DNA of 64,000 nucleotides from Planococcus lenghuensis (GCF_001999905.1 NZ_CP019640.1:515001-579000); one strand, 5' to 3'. Numbered from the stretch's first letter, positions 31,772 through 40,952 are shown. Made by a program: numbers and translations. Notes: generated by a model not told the origin, from the sequence alone.

Positions 31772-31897
31772 CTAAGTCTACGGGCTGGCGGCTTAATGTG
31801 AATTCAACAGGCTTTAACATGAACTCAGCTTTTCTTAAAAGGCGTTCAAGTGAACTTAAAGTGACTTCGCTGCATCTTAATCACAATTCAGCCTTGT
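31772..31897 (+). repeat. 21-bp repeat array, six units (first one degenerate)
   Basis: Units start at 31793, 31814, 31835, 31856 and 31877, all exactly 21 bp apart. Each begins TTAA and has TC at positions 12-13. A weaker unit beginning CTAA precedes them at 31772. The last unit starts TTAATC. The array fills the gap between the ends of two converging genes, beyond both terminators. Confidence 0.85.
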
Positions 31898-31935
31898 TTT
31901 TCCCGTAACGGTAAAATCTTTAAAATCATCTAGTG

Positions 31936-31997
31936 AAAGAAAAGCGGAAGCTCCCTCGAGGGGCTGGGTGCTGGAGTCTGGACAAAAGAAAAGCGGA
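31936..31997 (+). repeat. Short intergenic repeat remnant
   Basis: AAAGAAAAGCGGA occurs at 31936-31948 and again at 31985-31997, flanking a GC-rich stretch (CTCCCTCGAGGGGCTGGG). It resembles dispersed AAGCGGA-type intergenic repeats that I recall from other Bacillales. Identity is weak. Confidence 0.3.
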
Positions 31998-32028
31998 GAG
32001 AGCCTTATTGAGAATGGCAATTAAAAAA

Positions 32029-32057
32029 AGACTCCTTCTTAAACAGGAAGGAGTCTC
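32029..32057 (-). terminator. Terminator of the Abi-like gene
   Basis: Stem AGACTCCTTC / GAAGGAGTCT; on the minus strand it is followed by TTTTTTT. Confidence 0.85.
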
Positions 32058-32071
32058 CAGAACCCCGCTGG

Positions 32072-33019
32072 TTACACAGACAGGGAATGGACCATATTGC
32101 TGAAGTAATTGTAGACGGATACGAGGCCGTTATGCGCTTTGTATTCTTTTTTGCGGCGGGCGCATCGCTTCAGGAATTTCCGGACATGTTGGTACCGGAC
32201 GTTTTTCATTTCTCCGAAGGGGATGAACCGGTCGTATACATAGAATAATGCCGTTAAGTCATGGATTTTTTTATTCGACAGCTTTTTCTTGCGGGCAGTC
32301 GGTCTGGTTTCATGAAAGGATCTGGAGAATGCCGCGACCGGCGGTGAAACCGGTTCGGTCAGCTGGCCGGTCGCCACAATGTCCATGATCAGCGGATTGT
32401 TATGCGCTGCGGCATTGCGGATATTCCGGACATATTTCAGCACGTCGCATAATTCCGCGTACTCTTCATTGCCTCGCGTTGTGTAATAAAACTCAACAAA
32501 GTTTGCAAGCGCTCCGAAGGGGATGAACTCGAAATACACCCAGACCGGCATATCTTCCTGATACCGGGTGTACATATTGAAATTGTATTGGGAATCTTCG
32601 CTGACGGTGTACATATAATGCTTCTTCGGCACGCCGCCGTGTGTGCAGAATTCCTCCACGATGCTGAAGCCGTCTTCGTTCGGATCGTTCGTAATATCCG
32701 TCAGCAGCATCGTTTTGATGGCATGTTCGATATCGAGGCACATTTGCAGCACCAGATAGCGCAGCTGCACATCGATTTCTGCCAGATCAGCAAGATAGGC
32801 AAAATCCAAGTTCACATACTTGCCGTGCTGGTTCTTCAGGAAGTTCCGCCGGTAAGAGGAAATTTTATAATAATAATGCATATTCATCAGTGTCTTTTTT
32901 GCTGTTTTCTTCGACATAATGTTGAACTGGATGCCTTTTGCTTCCAAATGATCAATCATTTCATCGAACGTCAATTTACTTTTTAACTGCAATTCCGCCG
33001 TGGTTGTTCCATCAGCCAT
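32072..33019 (-). CDS. Abi family protein (AbiD/AbiF-like, HEPN)
   Basis: 315 aa from ATG 33019 (MADGTTTAEL), chosen because AAGG lies 9 nt before it; ATGs slightly upstream are possible. The Abi_2 pattern is clear: KLTFDEMIDHLEAKGIQF at the N-terminus, YYYKISSYRRNF, LRYLVLQMCLDIEHAIK, and the HEPN-type motif R-N-A-A-A-H at about residues 202-207. Members of this family abort phage infection, probably by RNA cleavage; that is family knowledge. It stands alone, with no restriction or toxin partner beside it. Confidence 0.85.
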   Translation of the reverse strand: MADGTTTAELQLKSKLTFDEMIDHLEAKGIQFNIMSKKTAKKTLMNMHYYYKISSYRRNFLKNQHGKYVNLDFAYLADLAEIDVQLRYLVLQMCLDIEHAIKTMLLTDITNDPNEDGFSIVEEFCTHGGVPKKHYMYTVSEDSQYNFNMYTRYQEDMPVWVYFEFIPFGALANFVEFYYTTRGNEEYAELCDVLKYVRNIRNAAAHNNPLIMDIVATGQLTEPVSPPVAAFSRSFHETRPTARKKKLSNKKIHDLTALFYVYDRFIPFGEMKNVRYQHVRKFLKRCARRKKEYKAHNGLVSVYNYFSNMVHSLSV

Positions 33020-33141
33020 CGTCATCATCCTTACCAGAACTTTCAAATTTGTTGCTATTATAACATTTTTAGTAGGTTATTAAGCATTTATTTTAAGAAT
33101 CCAAAAAGGAAAGGCAGAATCATTGCCTTCCCTCTTCCGGT

Positions 33142-33795
33142 TTATAAGGTTTCTTTAAACTGATCGTAGCCCTGTTCTTCCATTTCAGCTTCCGGAATAA
33201 ACCGCAGGGCAGCACTGTTGATGCAATAGCGAAGACCGCCTCTGTCGGCAGGGCCGTCTTCGAATACGTGTCCCAGGTGGCTGTCACCCGCCCGGCTCCG
33301 GATTTCCGTCCGCATGCCCAAAAAACCGGGATCCTCATGTTCGGTCACGACTTCCGGTGCAATCGGTTTTGTGAAGCTCGGCCAGCCTGTGCCTGAATAG
33401 AATTTATCGGCTGACGAAAAGAGCGGCTCGCCGGTCACGATATCCACATAAATCCCGCTTTCTTCATTGTCCCAATAGGCATTGGAAAAGGGGATTTCCG
33501 TCCCGTTTTCCCGCGTCACATAATATTGATCATCTGACAGTTTTTCTTTCAGTTCTGCATCACTCGGTTTCGGGTACAGGGAAGGGTCAATCACTAATGT
33601 TTGTTCAGGGGGACTGTCCAGTTCTGAAGCTGCATCCGCTGGTTCTGTCATCAGCTCGACTTCAGCCGGTTCAGCAACGGTTGTTTCTGTGGAAGCCGGC
33701 TGTGATTCAGATTGTGTTGCAGGCGCCGCTTCATCAACCGCACAGCCGCTTACCGCCAATAAAATAAGGAAAGAGCCAAATCGCAGTGATTTCAT
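33142..33795 (-). CDS. msrB: Lipoprotein peptide-methionine (R)-S-oxide reductase MsrB
   Basis: 217 aa. A lipoprotein signal peptide with lipobox AVSGC (Cys18) is followed by an acidic, low-complexity linker (about 20-75) and an MsrB domain. The catalytic Cys lies in [13 protein letters not shown], with GTGWPSF and [11 protein letters not shown]. The CxxC zinc pairs of many MsrB proteins are absent. So it probably repairs oxidised methionine outside the membrane. The start ATG has AAAGGTGG upstream. No msrA is beside it. Confidence 0.92.
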   Translation of the reverse strand: MKSLRFGSFLILLAVSGCAVDEAAPATQSESQPASTETTVAEPAEVELMTEPADAASELDSPPEQTLVIDPSLYPKPSDAELKEKLSDDQYYVTRENGTEIPFSNAYWDNEESGIYVDIVTGEPLFSSADKFYSGTGWPSFTKPIAPEVVTEHEDPGFLGMRTEIRSRAGDSHLGHVFEDGPADRGGLRYCINSAALRFIPEAEMEEQGYDQFKETL

Positions 33796-33875
33796 TTTGG
33801 ATTAACCACCTTTTTGCTCGTTTTGTTAATTATGTGATTCCCTCTTCAATAGCGGAATGAAACAACTAGGCACAA

Positions 33876-33911
33876 AAAGCCGCAATCTCCAAAAAGGGAG
33901 ACTGCGGCTTT
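33876..33911 (-). terminator. Terminator of the SGNH hydrolase gene
   Basis: Minus strand: AAAGCCGCAGTCTCC / GGAGATTGCGGCTTT followed by T's. Confidence 0.85.
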
Positions 33912-33931
33912 ATAAATCGTATGTTCGGTTT

Positions 33932-34690
33932 CTATTCCAACTTGAGTGCTCCCAGCGCGAGATCGGCGAGTACTTCCTGACCGGCAACGGTAGGATGGAT
34001 GTCTCCCATGATGACATATTCGGCTTGGTTGCCATCGAAAGCGGAATAGGCATCTACTATGTAGATATCATCGAATCCACTAACAGAAGCAGCGAGCGCT
34101 GGATTTACGCCGGGGAAAGTGCCAGGAATCCCGGTTAAGAGCAGGTCCGCTGTACCATATAGCGGATCTCCCGTCTGGTATGGATTATAGACGTTATACA
34201 GGACAATCGGTGCGTCGGTAAGTTCACGAATTTCTGTAATAATAGCATTGAGGTTTAAGAAAGCATCATCTGTCAGAAGCTTCTGAAGGACCAGTTGCTG
34301 GAACGAATCAGGATTCTTTGCGCTCTCTACACCAGCTTCTCTCAAAATTTCTAATAAATCATTATTAATAATCGACAAGGTCACATAATCAGCGTGTTTC
34401 ACAACTTGACGATATTTCTGGCTGGTCTGCAAATCACTCAGCAATCCTTCCGTCTGTTCACCGGGAACAGCCAGATTTCGTACGCGCAAATCAGCTTCCT
34501 CGCCAATAATGGATGGATAGCCAGCTTTTGATGGATGCTGGTTGTTCACACCAAGGTTGTAACCAAACGGAATGGAATCACCCAGCGCAACAAGGGAATC
34601 CCGCGCATTTTCATTTTTCGCCAGGGCAGCAGGAGACAGCAGGGAACCGGCGACGAGCAGCACAGCAAGGAGCTTCAAAATTTTACTCAA
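33932..34690 (-). CDS. Secreted SGNH/GDSL hydrolase
   Basis: 252 aa. Signal peptide at about residues 1-24 (LLAVLLVAGSLLSPAALA). The nucleophile block is VALGDSIPFGYN; the catalytic Asp-x-His is DIHPTVAGQEVL near the C-terminus. Block III reads SIINNDLLE, where GxND is usual, so one oxyanion Gly is replaced. A lipase/esterase of the YrhL-YpmR type is likely, with unknown substrate. The start is TTG 34690, preceded by GAGAGGATG at about 10 nt; another start a little downstream is possible. Confidence 0.87.
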   Translation of the reverse strand: MSKILKLLAVLLVAGSLLSPAALAKNENARDSLVALGDSIPFGYNLGVNNQHPSKAGYPSIIGEEADLRVRNLAVPGEQTEGLLSDLQTSQKYRQVVKHADYVTLSIINNDLLEILREAGVESAKNPDSFQQLVLQKLLTDDAFLNLNAIITEIRELTDAPIVLYNVYNPYQTGDPLYGTADLLLTGIPGTFPGVNPALAASVSGFDDIYIVDAYSAFDGNQAEYVIMGDIHPTVAGQEVLADLALGALKLE

Positions 34691-34850
34691 AAAAACACAT
34701 CCTCTCTTCAGTCTGAATTAATTATAGAATATTCAATAACTTTTGTCTGTATTAATTTTACCAAGAAAACCGGTTTATTTTTCAGGAAGTTAAAAAAAGG
34801 GAAATGGACATCTGAAGCGAACTTCATACTACTGAAGGGGGATGTAAATT

Positions 34851-35687
34851 ATGGAGTTCCAAACAAGAGATGAAAAATTGCCGGCACAACTGGAGCGAGT
34901 GAAAAGCGCAATTGAAGAAGATTTACTGAAGGATGAACGCGTGCTGGCGGTGTTTTATGGCGGTTCCATCGGCGAGGGAAACACCGACCGGTATTCGGAT
35001 ATCGATTTGCGGGTTGTGGTGGGCGCCGAAGAAATCCAGGAGTTTATAGCTGAAAAGCGGAAACGGCCGCATCTGTGGGGAAATGTCTCATTTTTCGAAG
35101 ATGCGAACCCGGTTTCATCGTATGTCGTCACTCATTATGAAAACTTCATTAAAGTGGACTCGTTTTATTATCAGCCCGCAGACCTGAAACCTTCTGTTTG
35201 GCTGCAGCATATCACAATTGTGAAAGATGCAAATGGACTTATGGCGCAAATCCAACAGGTATCCCAAACGCTTTCCTACGAGCCCTCTTTTGCTGAAGTG
35301 GAGGGGTGGCGCACCAAATTCTTCGCTTATTTGCATGAAACGTATCGAAGAACCAAACGGCAGGAATATTATTATGCTTTGCGGTGCCTCGATAATATGC
35401 GACTTTCTGTGGCCGGTGCTTGGTATATGTATAGAGGCAAAAAGCCGAACGCATTCGGCGACTGGGCTCATTATGAAGGGGAGAAAAGTAAGCTGACAAC
35501 GTTTCAGCAGGCAATGCTTGCAGGCTGGGACTGTTCCCGGAATACGGCGGATATTTTAAAAACAGCGAAAAGCATCACTGCTGAATTTACAGCAGTTCAT
35601 AATTCTTTATGCGATAAGATCGGGATGGAAAAAGAAGAAGAGCGGATGCACCGAATCTTTAACCGGGTCTTCAGTGAAGTGCATTGA
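34851..35687 (+). CDS. Nucleotidyltransferase-domain protein
   Basis: 278 aa with an N-terminal pol-beta-type NTase fold: FYGGSIGEGNTDRYSDIDLRV gives the GGS...DxD metal site (split here as GGS and SDIDLRV). The rest is helical, as in aminoglycoside nucleotidyltransferase-like proteins, and no specific drug or nucleotide can be named. ATG 34851 follows AAGGGGGAT. Single gene. Confidence 0.82.
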   Translation: MEFQTRDEKLPAQLERVKSAIEEDLLKDERVLAVFYGGSIGEGNTDRYSDIDLRVVVGAEEIQEFIAEKRKRPHLWGNVSFFEDANPVSSYVVTHYENFIKVDSFYYQPADLKPSVWLQHITIVKDANGLMAQIQQVSQTLSYEPSFAEVEGWRTKFFAYLHETYRRTKRQEYYYALRCLDNMRLSVAGAWYMYRGKKPNAFGDWAHYEGEKSKLTTFQQAMLAGWDCSRNTADILKTAKSITAEFTAVHNSLCDKIGMEKEEERMHRIFNRVFSEVH

Positions 35688-35719
35688 ATATGCAAGATCT
35701 TCTTCACATCAGGCAAAAA

Positions 35720-35748
35720 GAAAAAGCCGCCGAAGCAAGCTGGCTTTA
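35720..35748 (-). terminator. Terminator of the DUF2294 gene
   Basis: Minus strand: AAAGCC, loop, GGCTTT followed by TTCTTTTT. Confidence 0.6.
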
Positions 35749-35760
35749 CCAAAGAAGATT

Positions 35761-36459
35761 CTATTTCTGCTTGGCTTCGAGGACTAATACGGTATAGCCG
35801 ATATTATTGACGAAATCCCAGTTTACAAAGCTGTCTGCGATTTTTCGCTTTAGGATCGGTTCCAAGTCTGCTTCGTCTATCAATTTATATTCCATCGGCC
35901 GTTTCGTCAGCTGAAGCTGTTCTGTATAGCCGTTTCGGATCAATTCCTTTTCAATTCGTACGAGCACACCTGTGCGTAACACCAGAATCGTCCGATCGTT
36001 CAGCCAGTAAATATGCGTGGATTCCGGCAGCTTCTGGCCTTTTTTGCTGATTCTGTCGATTTCTTCTATGAACGCTTGCTTATCCACATCACCAGGCCAG
36101 TCAAATAAACTTTCAACCAATGTTTCGTCCATAACACCTAAAATTAGGCCGGTCTCTTTGTCGAAATCCCAGTCTGTATAGATGTCTTTGATATCTAATT
36201 TCGTCAGTTTCCAAAGGTTGCGCTGAATCTCTGTGCGGATATCATTCATTAATAAATCCCGCACTTCTGCAACTTTCTGATGTTCCTGCTTCTTGATCAG
36301 AACCGACTCGGTCGGTGACAGGAAGCCCCTGATATGAATCGTGATAAACGGGCGCTTAATATTGATGAACACCGAAGACGGTCCTTTTCCGAAGTGCTCG
36401 CGCAATACAGTGGAGATATAGCCGCTCACTTGTGATTCAAGCGTTTTTTCTTTGGACAT
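35761..36459 (-). CDS. DUF2294 domain-containing protein
   Basis: 232 aa from ATG 36459 (MSKEKTLES), with AGAAGGGAA upstream. Two homologous halves are visible: VLREHFGKGPSSVFINIKRPF with the GKGP motif, and a second half with ESTHIYWLNDRTILVLR. The family is common in Bacillales and without established function (YbcI-like). No signal peptide. It is divergent from the ABC transporter pair. Confidence 0.8.
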   Translation of the reverse strand: MSKEKTLESQVSGYISTVLREHFGKGPSSVFINIKRPFITIHIRGFLSPTESVLIKKQEHQKVAEVRDLLMNDIRTEIQRNLWKLTKLDIKDIYTDWDFDKETGLILGVMDETLVESLFDWPGDVDKQAFIEEIDRISKKGQKLPESTHIYWLNDRTILVLRTGVLVRIEKELIRNGYTEQLQLTKRPMEYKLIDEADLEPILKRKIADSFVNWDFVNNIGYTVLVLEAKQK

Positions 36460-36657
36460 TGAAATTTCCCTTCTAACGGAAGAAGAGTCATTCCGTGTGC
36501 ATCCAGTATAGAGAAGTTGAGTGTAAATAGATACCAAAGCCGTTTATGGCTCTCCTAAGACAATGTTTCACGTTATCTGTCCGGCGTATTGATTCGCGGC
36601 CGCTTTTTCATGACAATGAAGGTAATGAACAGGTACAGAAGAACAGGGGGAGCCGTC

Positions 36658-37359
36658 ATGATCGAAGTCCGGCATTACTCGCAATCGTTCGGAAAGAAAC
36701 AAGTACTGCAGAATGTGAATTTTTCCATAAACAAAGGAGAAATTGCCGGACTGATCGGTCCGAGCGGATTAGGCAAGACGACACTGATCAAATCGGTCAT
36801 CGGCATGCAGGCACCAACGGAAGGGACACTTCATGTCATGGGAGAGAAGCAGCCGACACTCGCCGTGTCAAAAGATATCGGGTATATGGCGCAGGCGGAT
36901 GCCTTGTACGGCGATCTCACACCGAGAGGGAATCTGCGGTATTTCGGCAAATTGTATGGACTGAAAAACAAGCGGTTGACGGAGCGGGTTGAGGATGTGC
37001 TGCGCTTTACGGATTTGACGGCGGATGCCGGCCGGCCTGTCCATTTGTTCTCGGGCGGGATGAAACGCAGACTGAGTTTAGCAATTGCGCTAATTCATGA
37101 ACCGCCACTCCTTTTGCTGGATGAGCCGACTGTCGGAATCGACCCGAAATTGAAGCGGGCATTTTGGAAGGAATTCGAACAGCTCCGTGCCCAAGGCGTA
37201 ACCATCCTGCTGACGACGCACATCATGGATGAAGCAGCTCGCTGCGACCGGCTGCTTCTCATCCGGGATGGCCGGCTGATGGCTGGCGGGACACCGAAAG
37301 AACTTGAAGAACGCTTCGGATCAATCGAAGATGCGTTTATGCAGAAGGAGCAAATGTGA
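36658..37359 (+). CDS. ABC transporter ATP-binding protein
   Basis: 233 aa from ATG 36658 (MIEVRHYSQSF), with AGGGGGA upstream. Walker A is GPSGLGKTTLIK, signature LFSGGMKRRLSLA, Walker B LLLLDEPTVGID. The usual G-x-N-G-A-G-K motif differs slightly (PSGLGK), still compatible with activity. Overlaps the permease gene by ATGA. Together they look like a DrrAB/Nod-type ABC-2 exporter; the permease is broken, so function is doubtful. Confidence 0.9.
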   Translation: MIEVRHYSQSFGKKQVLQNVNFSINKGEIAGLIGPSGLGKTTLIKSVIGMQAPTEGTLHVMGEKQPTLAVSKDIGYMAQADALYGDLTPRGNLRYFGKLYGLKNKRLTERVEDVLRFTDLTADAGRPVHLFSGGMKRRLSLAIALIHEPPLLLLDEPTVGIDPKLKRAFWKEFEQLRAQGVTILLTTHIMDEAARCDRLLLIRDGRLMAGGTPKELEERFGSIEDAFMQKEQM

Positions 37360-38481
37360 TGCAGGCGCTCATTGTCGCAGAACGGGTCATCGCGCAAATT
37401 GTGAAAGATAAGCGGACGATCGGGCTCATGCTTGTGGTTCCATTATTCGTCCTGTTCCTGATGTGTACGATTCTGGGATCAGCATCGGATGAAGTGACAA
37501 TCGGAATCGTCGATTTGCCGGATGCCTTTGAAGAAGTGCTGATTGAAGAGACAGATACGGCCGCTTTCGCTTCGGTCGAAGAGGCGATAGCAGCGCTCGA
37601 AGCGCTTGAAATCGAAGCGCTGATTTACATGGAAGATGACGTGCCGCATATTGTCGTGGAAGGTGGCGGTGTCTCAAAAAGCGGTCAGGCACTCGGGATC
37701 ATTCAGCAGGCGCTGACCCGGCTTGCGGTGACGCAGAGCCAGGAAGCGACCGGACAGCTGACGGACGTGATCGGACAGCTGCAGAGCCGGCTTGCGCAAT
37801 TGACTGGTGAAGAAGCCCAGTTGAACATACCGGAAGCGCCTGCTGAAACGGAACCGGAAATCGAATTTTTGCATGGCAGTGAAGACGCTGAGTTATTTGA
37901 TCAGCTGGCGCCGGCATTGATGGGCTTTTTCATCTTCTTTTTTGTGTTCATCATCGCAGGGGTCAGTTTTCTTCGGGAACGGTCGACCGGCACGCTCGAA
38001 CGGACACTTGCGACGCCTTTGAAACGTTCAAGCATCGTATTCGGTTACTTTCTCGGGTTCTTTCTGTTCGTCACCATTCAGACGGTGCTTATTCAATTAT
38101 TCATCGTCAATGTGCTCGATGTGCCGCAGGCCGGCAATTACTTCTTACTGCTTTTCGTGAATTTATTGACGGCCAGCGTTGCATTGGCATTGGGCTTATA
38201 GCTGTCGAGCTTTTCGCGGACCGAATTCCAGCTATTCCAGTTCATCCCGATCGTCATCGTGCCGCAGATTTTCTTCAGCGGCATTTTCGATTTGTCTGAC
38301 GCACCGGGATGGGTGGAAGTGATCAACCGGCTTATGCCTCTCACCTACGCGGCACACGCCCTGCAGAATATCATGATCCGGGGGGGTTGACGGTCTGCTG
38401 GATATGGCGGTGCTCGCCGGCTTCGTTATCGTGTTCGTGCTCCTGAACATGCGGGTTCTCCGCAAACAGCGGCCGGTGTGA
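37356..38481 (+). pseudogene. ABC-2 family permease, disrupted
   Basis: The intact first part (37356-38201) has an N-terminal helix, a large outside domain and further helices, and stops at a TAG (38199-38201) inside SVALALGL*LSSFSRTEF. The same frame then continues with FQFIPIVIVPQIFFSGIFD, a typical ABC-2 segment, up to a 7-G run near 38390. Removing one G restores the last part VDGLLDMAVLAGFVIVF and the stop at 38481. Two lesions, one nonsense and one homopolymer frameshift. Intact length would be about 375 aa, normal for ABC-2 proteins. Confidence 0.85.
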
Positions 38482-38543
38482 GGCAAAGGGGTTTATTGCA
38501 GCGGGAAAATGCGCTACTCTTGTGGAATGAACAGGAGGTACGG

Positions 38544-39047
38544 ATGATGAACAGACCGACGTGGCGCGAAGATGAGACCGTGGAAGTGCGGTTCGATGAG
38601 ACGAAAACCTATCGCTATTTGCTCGCTTGTTCATGGGAACAAGGGGAAGGAACCGTTACATTCGTCATGCTCAATCCAAGCATCGGCGATGAAGAACGGT
38701 GCAACCCGACCATGAAGCGATGCGTCGATTTTGCCCGGGACTGGGGCTATCGCAGCATGCAAGTCGTGAACCTCTTTTCATACATCTCCGTGAAGCCGAC
38801 GGGGCTTCTGGAAGTTGACGACCCGGTCGGTGCGGAAAATGATGCGCATATTGTGGAGGCTGCTGCCGGGTCGGACCTTGTCGTGTTTGCGTGGGGTGCG
38901 AAATACGGGGATATCAGCGGCCGGGACCGGGAAGTGGCCAGGCTGTTGGCGGAATATCCGCTTCATTGCATTGGAAAGACGAAGCAAGGGCACCCGCGGC
39001 ATCCGCTGTATTTGAAGAAGGACTTGAAGCCAATTGTTTTTAATTAG
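38544..39047 (+). CDS. DUF1643 domain-containing protein
   Basis: 167 aa from ATG 38544, with AGGAGG 6 nt upstream. Diagnostic DUF1643 features: RYLLACSWEQGEGTVTFVMLNPSIGDEE, NPTMKRCVDFARDWGY and VVFAWGAKYGDISGRD. It is a conserved bacterial and phage family of unknown activity. Possibly read through from the disrupted exporter operon; it ends in its own terminator. Confidence 0.88.
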   Translation: MMNRPTWREDETVEVRFDETKTYRYLLACSWEQGEGTVTFVMLNPSIGDEERCNPTMKRCVDFARDWGYRSMQVVNLFSYISVKPTGLLEVDDPVGAENDAHIVEAAAGSDLVVFAWGAKYGDISGRDREVARLLAEYPLHCIGKTKQGHPRHPLYLKKDLKPIVFN

Positions 39048-39054
39048 AGATGAG

Positions 39055-39095
39055 ACCCTGCAAGCCCTTTGTTCAGCGGGCTTGCAGGGTTTTTG
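39055..39095 (+). terminator. Terminator of the DUF1643 gene
   Basis: Stem ACCCTGCAAGCCC / GGGCTTGCAGGGT followed by TTTTT. Confidence 0.9.
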
Positions 39096-39111
39096 TGTGG
39101 AGAGGATGGGG

Positions 39112-39170
39112 CTATTCGCCAAAATCGGGAGTCTATTCGCCAAACTCAGGGGTCTATTCGCCAAAGTCAG
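39112..39170 (+). repeat. 21-bp repeat array, CTATTCGCCAAA class (three units)
   Basis: CTATTCGCCAAA begins at 39112, 39133 and 39154, with TC or TCAG following at the same place in each unit. It differs in sequence from the TTAA class but has the same 21-bp period and the same location between converging genes. It overlaps the very end of the next gene. Confidence 0.8.
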
Positions 39171-39779
39171 TTTTTCAGCTTCCCAAAATACATCAGTGCT
39201 TCTAGCGTAAATTCCTCATTAAACCCGGCATATTGACTGATCCGCACTGCCCATTCTTCCAGGGAGACTGTGTCTGGATCGGGAAATAATCCTTCATTTG
39301 TACTTAAAAAACTCCGCCATTTGCCGGCCGGCTGGTGGTACTGAATCTCGACGTGCTGACCGGCTGCTGTCACGGCAACGCGGGCTGCGGGGTAAAAACC
39401 GGACAATGGTTCAGGTGTGAAGGTTTCGCTTGTGTTATCCACCAAGATCGGGCTTACCCATTGATCACCCAGGTCACATAAATAACGGTATCCATTTTCA
39501 TCTAGCGCAATGACGGCGGCGTGCATCCGGTCCGCGTCCGGAGCCGTCTCCGATCGAATATGCTTCGACACCGGCTTTCTGAAACTCATCCAACAGCCAA
39601 ATCGCCAAGTCAAAGCAATTGCCGGAAGCACCGAATTGCGCCTGGTGTTCCTTCATCAATGCAACCGGTCGTTGTTTCACTTCACCGCTTTTAGCGAAAT
39701 ACCACGCTTTCGTCAACGTCTCCATCGGGAAATCGCTGAATTGATTCCAGGCAGTTAAGATCTCTTCAGGCGGTCTCAT
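39167..39779 (-). pseudogene. Transglutaminase/arylamine N-acetyltransferase-like protein, frameshifted
   Basis: Two frames that join. The first (from ATG 39779, MRPPEEILTAW, with AGAAGG upstream) carries a possible catalytic Cys in GASGNCFDLAIWLLDEF. The second, which reaches the stop at 39167, has the His in DRMHAAVIALDENGYRY and the Asp in YLCDLGDQW. Skipping one base near 39560 joins YSIGD with APDADRMHAAV. The Cys-His-Asp order suits thiol acyltransferase folds. About 203 aa when joined. The family is inferred only from these residues. Confidence 0.65.
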
Positions 39780-39914
39780 GGCACACACCTTCTTTCTGCC
39801 TGTTTATTTCCACAGCCCGCGCGGATTCCTGTTGAATCCCGATATTTGGAATGTACCGATCCGACCTTCTATAATGAAACATGGAACGAATATACAGAAA
39901 AGAGGCGAGGCAGT

Positions 39915-40952
39915 ATGAGTACAGAGACAATGAAAGCGATTGGCTTCTATAAACCGGGAGACGTGAAGGAACCGATGGATTTGGAAGTAGTGGAAATGGA
40001 GCGGCCGAAACCGGCAGGGCGCGACTTGCTTGTGCAGGTCAAAGCGGTATCGGTGAATCCGACTGATCTGCGGACCCGCGATGCAAAAAAAGATGGAGAC
40101 GAATCGTTCACGGTTGTCGGACGTGACGCGGCAGGCATCGTTGCAGAAGTGGGCGAGGACTGTTCGCTGTTCAAGCCGGGCGATGAAGTATGGTACGCCG
40201 GCACGAATAACCGGCCGGGCAGTCAGAGTGAGTTCCAGCTTGTCGATGAGCGCATTGTCGGGAAGAAACCGAAAAGCCTTGATTTTGCACAGGCTGCAGC
40301 GCTTCCGCTGACAAGCCTGACGGCATATGAAGCGATGTTCGACCGGCTCGGCATCTCGGAAAATGCGGCCGATAATAAAGGCAAAAGCATCTTGATCATC
40401 GGTGCAGCGGGCGGCGTCGGTTCCATCGCTACGCAAATCGCCAAGCAGGCAGGTCTGACGGTTATCGGAACCGCATCCCGTCCGCAGACGGTGGAATGGG
40501 CAAAAGAACACGGGGCTGATTACACGATCAACCACCGGGAGCCATTGGAGCCGCAGCTGAAAGAACTGGGCTTCGATAATGTGCCTTATATCTTCTGCCT
40601 GTCAGCAACGGATGAGCATATGACGGACATGACGACCGTCATTGCGCCGCAAGGGAAAATCTGCTCGATCCTGCCGGCATTCAAGCCGCTCGATCCGCGC
40701 CTGTTTGCGAAAAGTGTCACGTTCGCATACGAATTGATGTACACACGCTCCGTGTTCCAGACAGAAGACATGATCCGCCAGCATGAATTGCTCGACCGGC
40801 TTGCGGACGATGTCGACGCCGGTGAACTGGAGACGACGAAAACTGAACACTTTACACCGATCAGCCCGTCTGCATTGAAAGAAGCTTACAGCAACCTGCT
40901 GACCGGGCGCACTATCGGGAAGATTGTGGTGGAAGGACCGTTTGAAGAATAA
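39915..40952 (+). CDS. Zinc-type alcohol dehydrogenase-like (MDR) oxidoreductase
   Basis: 345 aa from ATG 39915 (MSTETMKAIGF), with GAGGCGAGG upstream. The MDR fold shows VNPTDLRTRD, VVGRDAAGIVAEVG and, in the Rossmann part, LIIGAAGGVGSIATQIAKQ. Zinc ligand cysteines are absent, so it belongs to the non-zinc quinone-reductase/ZDH subgroup that uses NADPH. Substrate unknown. Monocistronic. Confidence 0.9.
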   Translation: MSTETMKAIGFYKPGDVKEPMDLEVVEMERPKPAGRDLLVQVKAVSVNPTDLRTRDAKKDGDESFTVVGRDAAGIVAEVGEDCSLFKPGDEVWYAGTNNRPGSQSEFQLVDERIVGKKPKSLDFAQAAALPLTSLTAYEAMFDRLGISENAADNKGKSILIIGAAGGVGSIATQIAKQAGLTVIGTASRPQTVEWAKEHGADYTINHREPLEPQLKELGFDNVPYIFCLSATDEHMTDMTTVIAPQGKICSILPAFKPLDPRLFAKSVTFAYELMYTRSVFQTEDMIRQHELLDRLADDVDAGELETTKTEHFTPISPSALKEAYSNLLTGRTIGKIVVEGPFEE

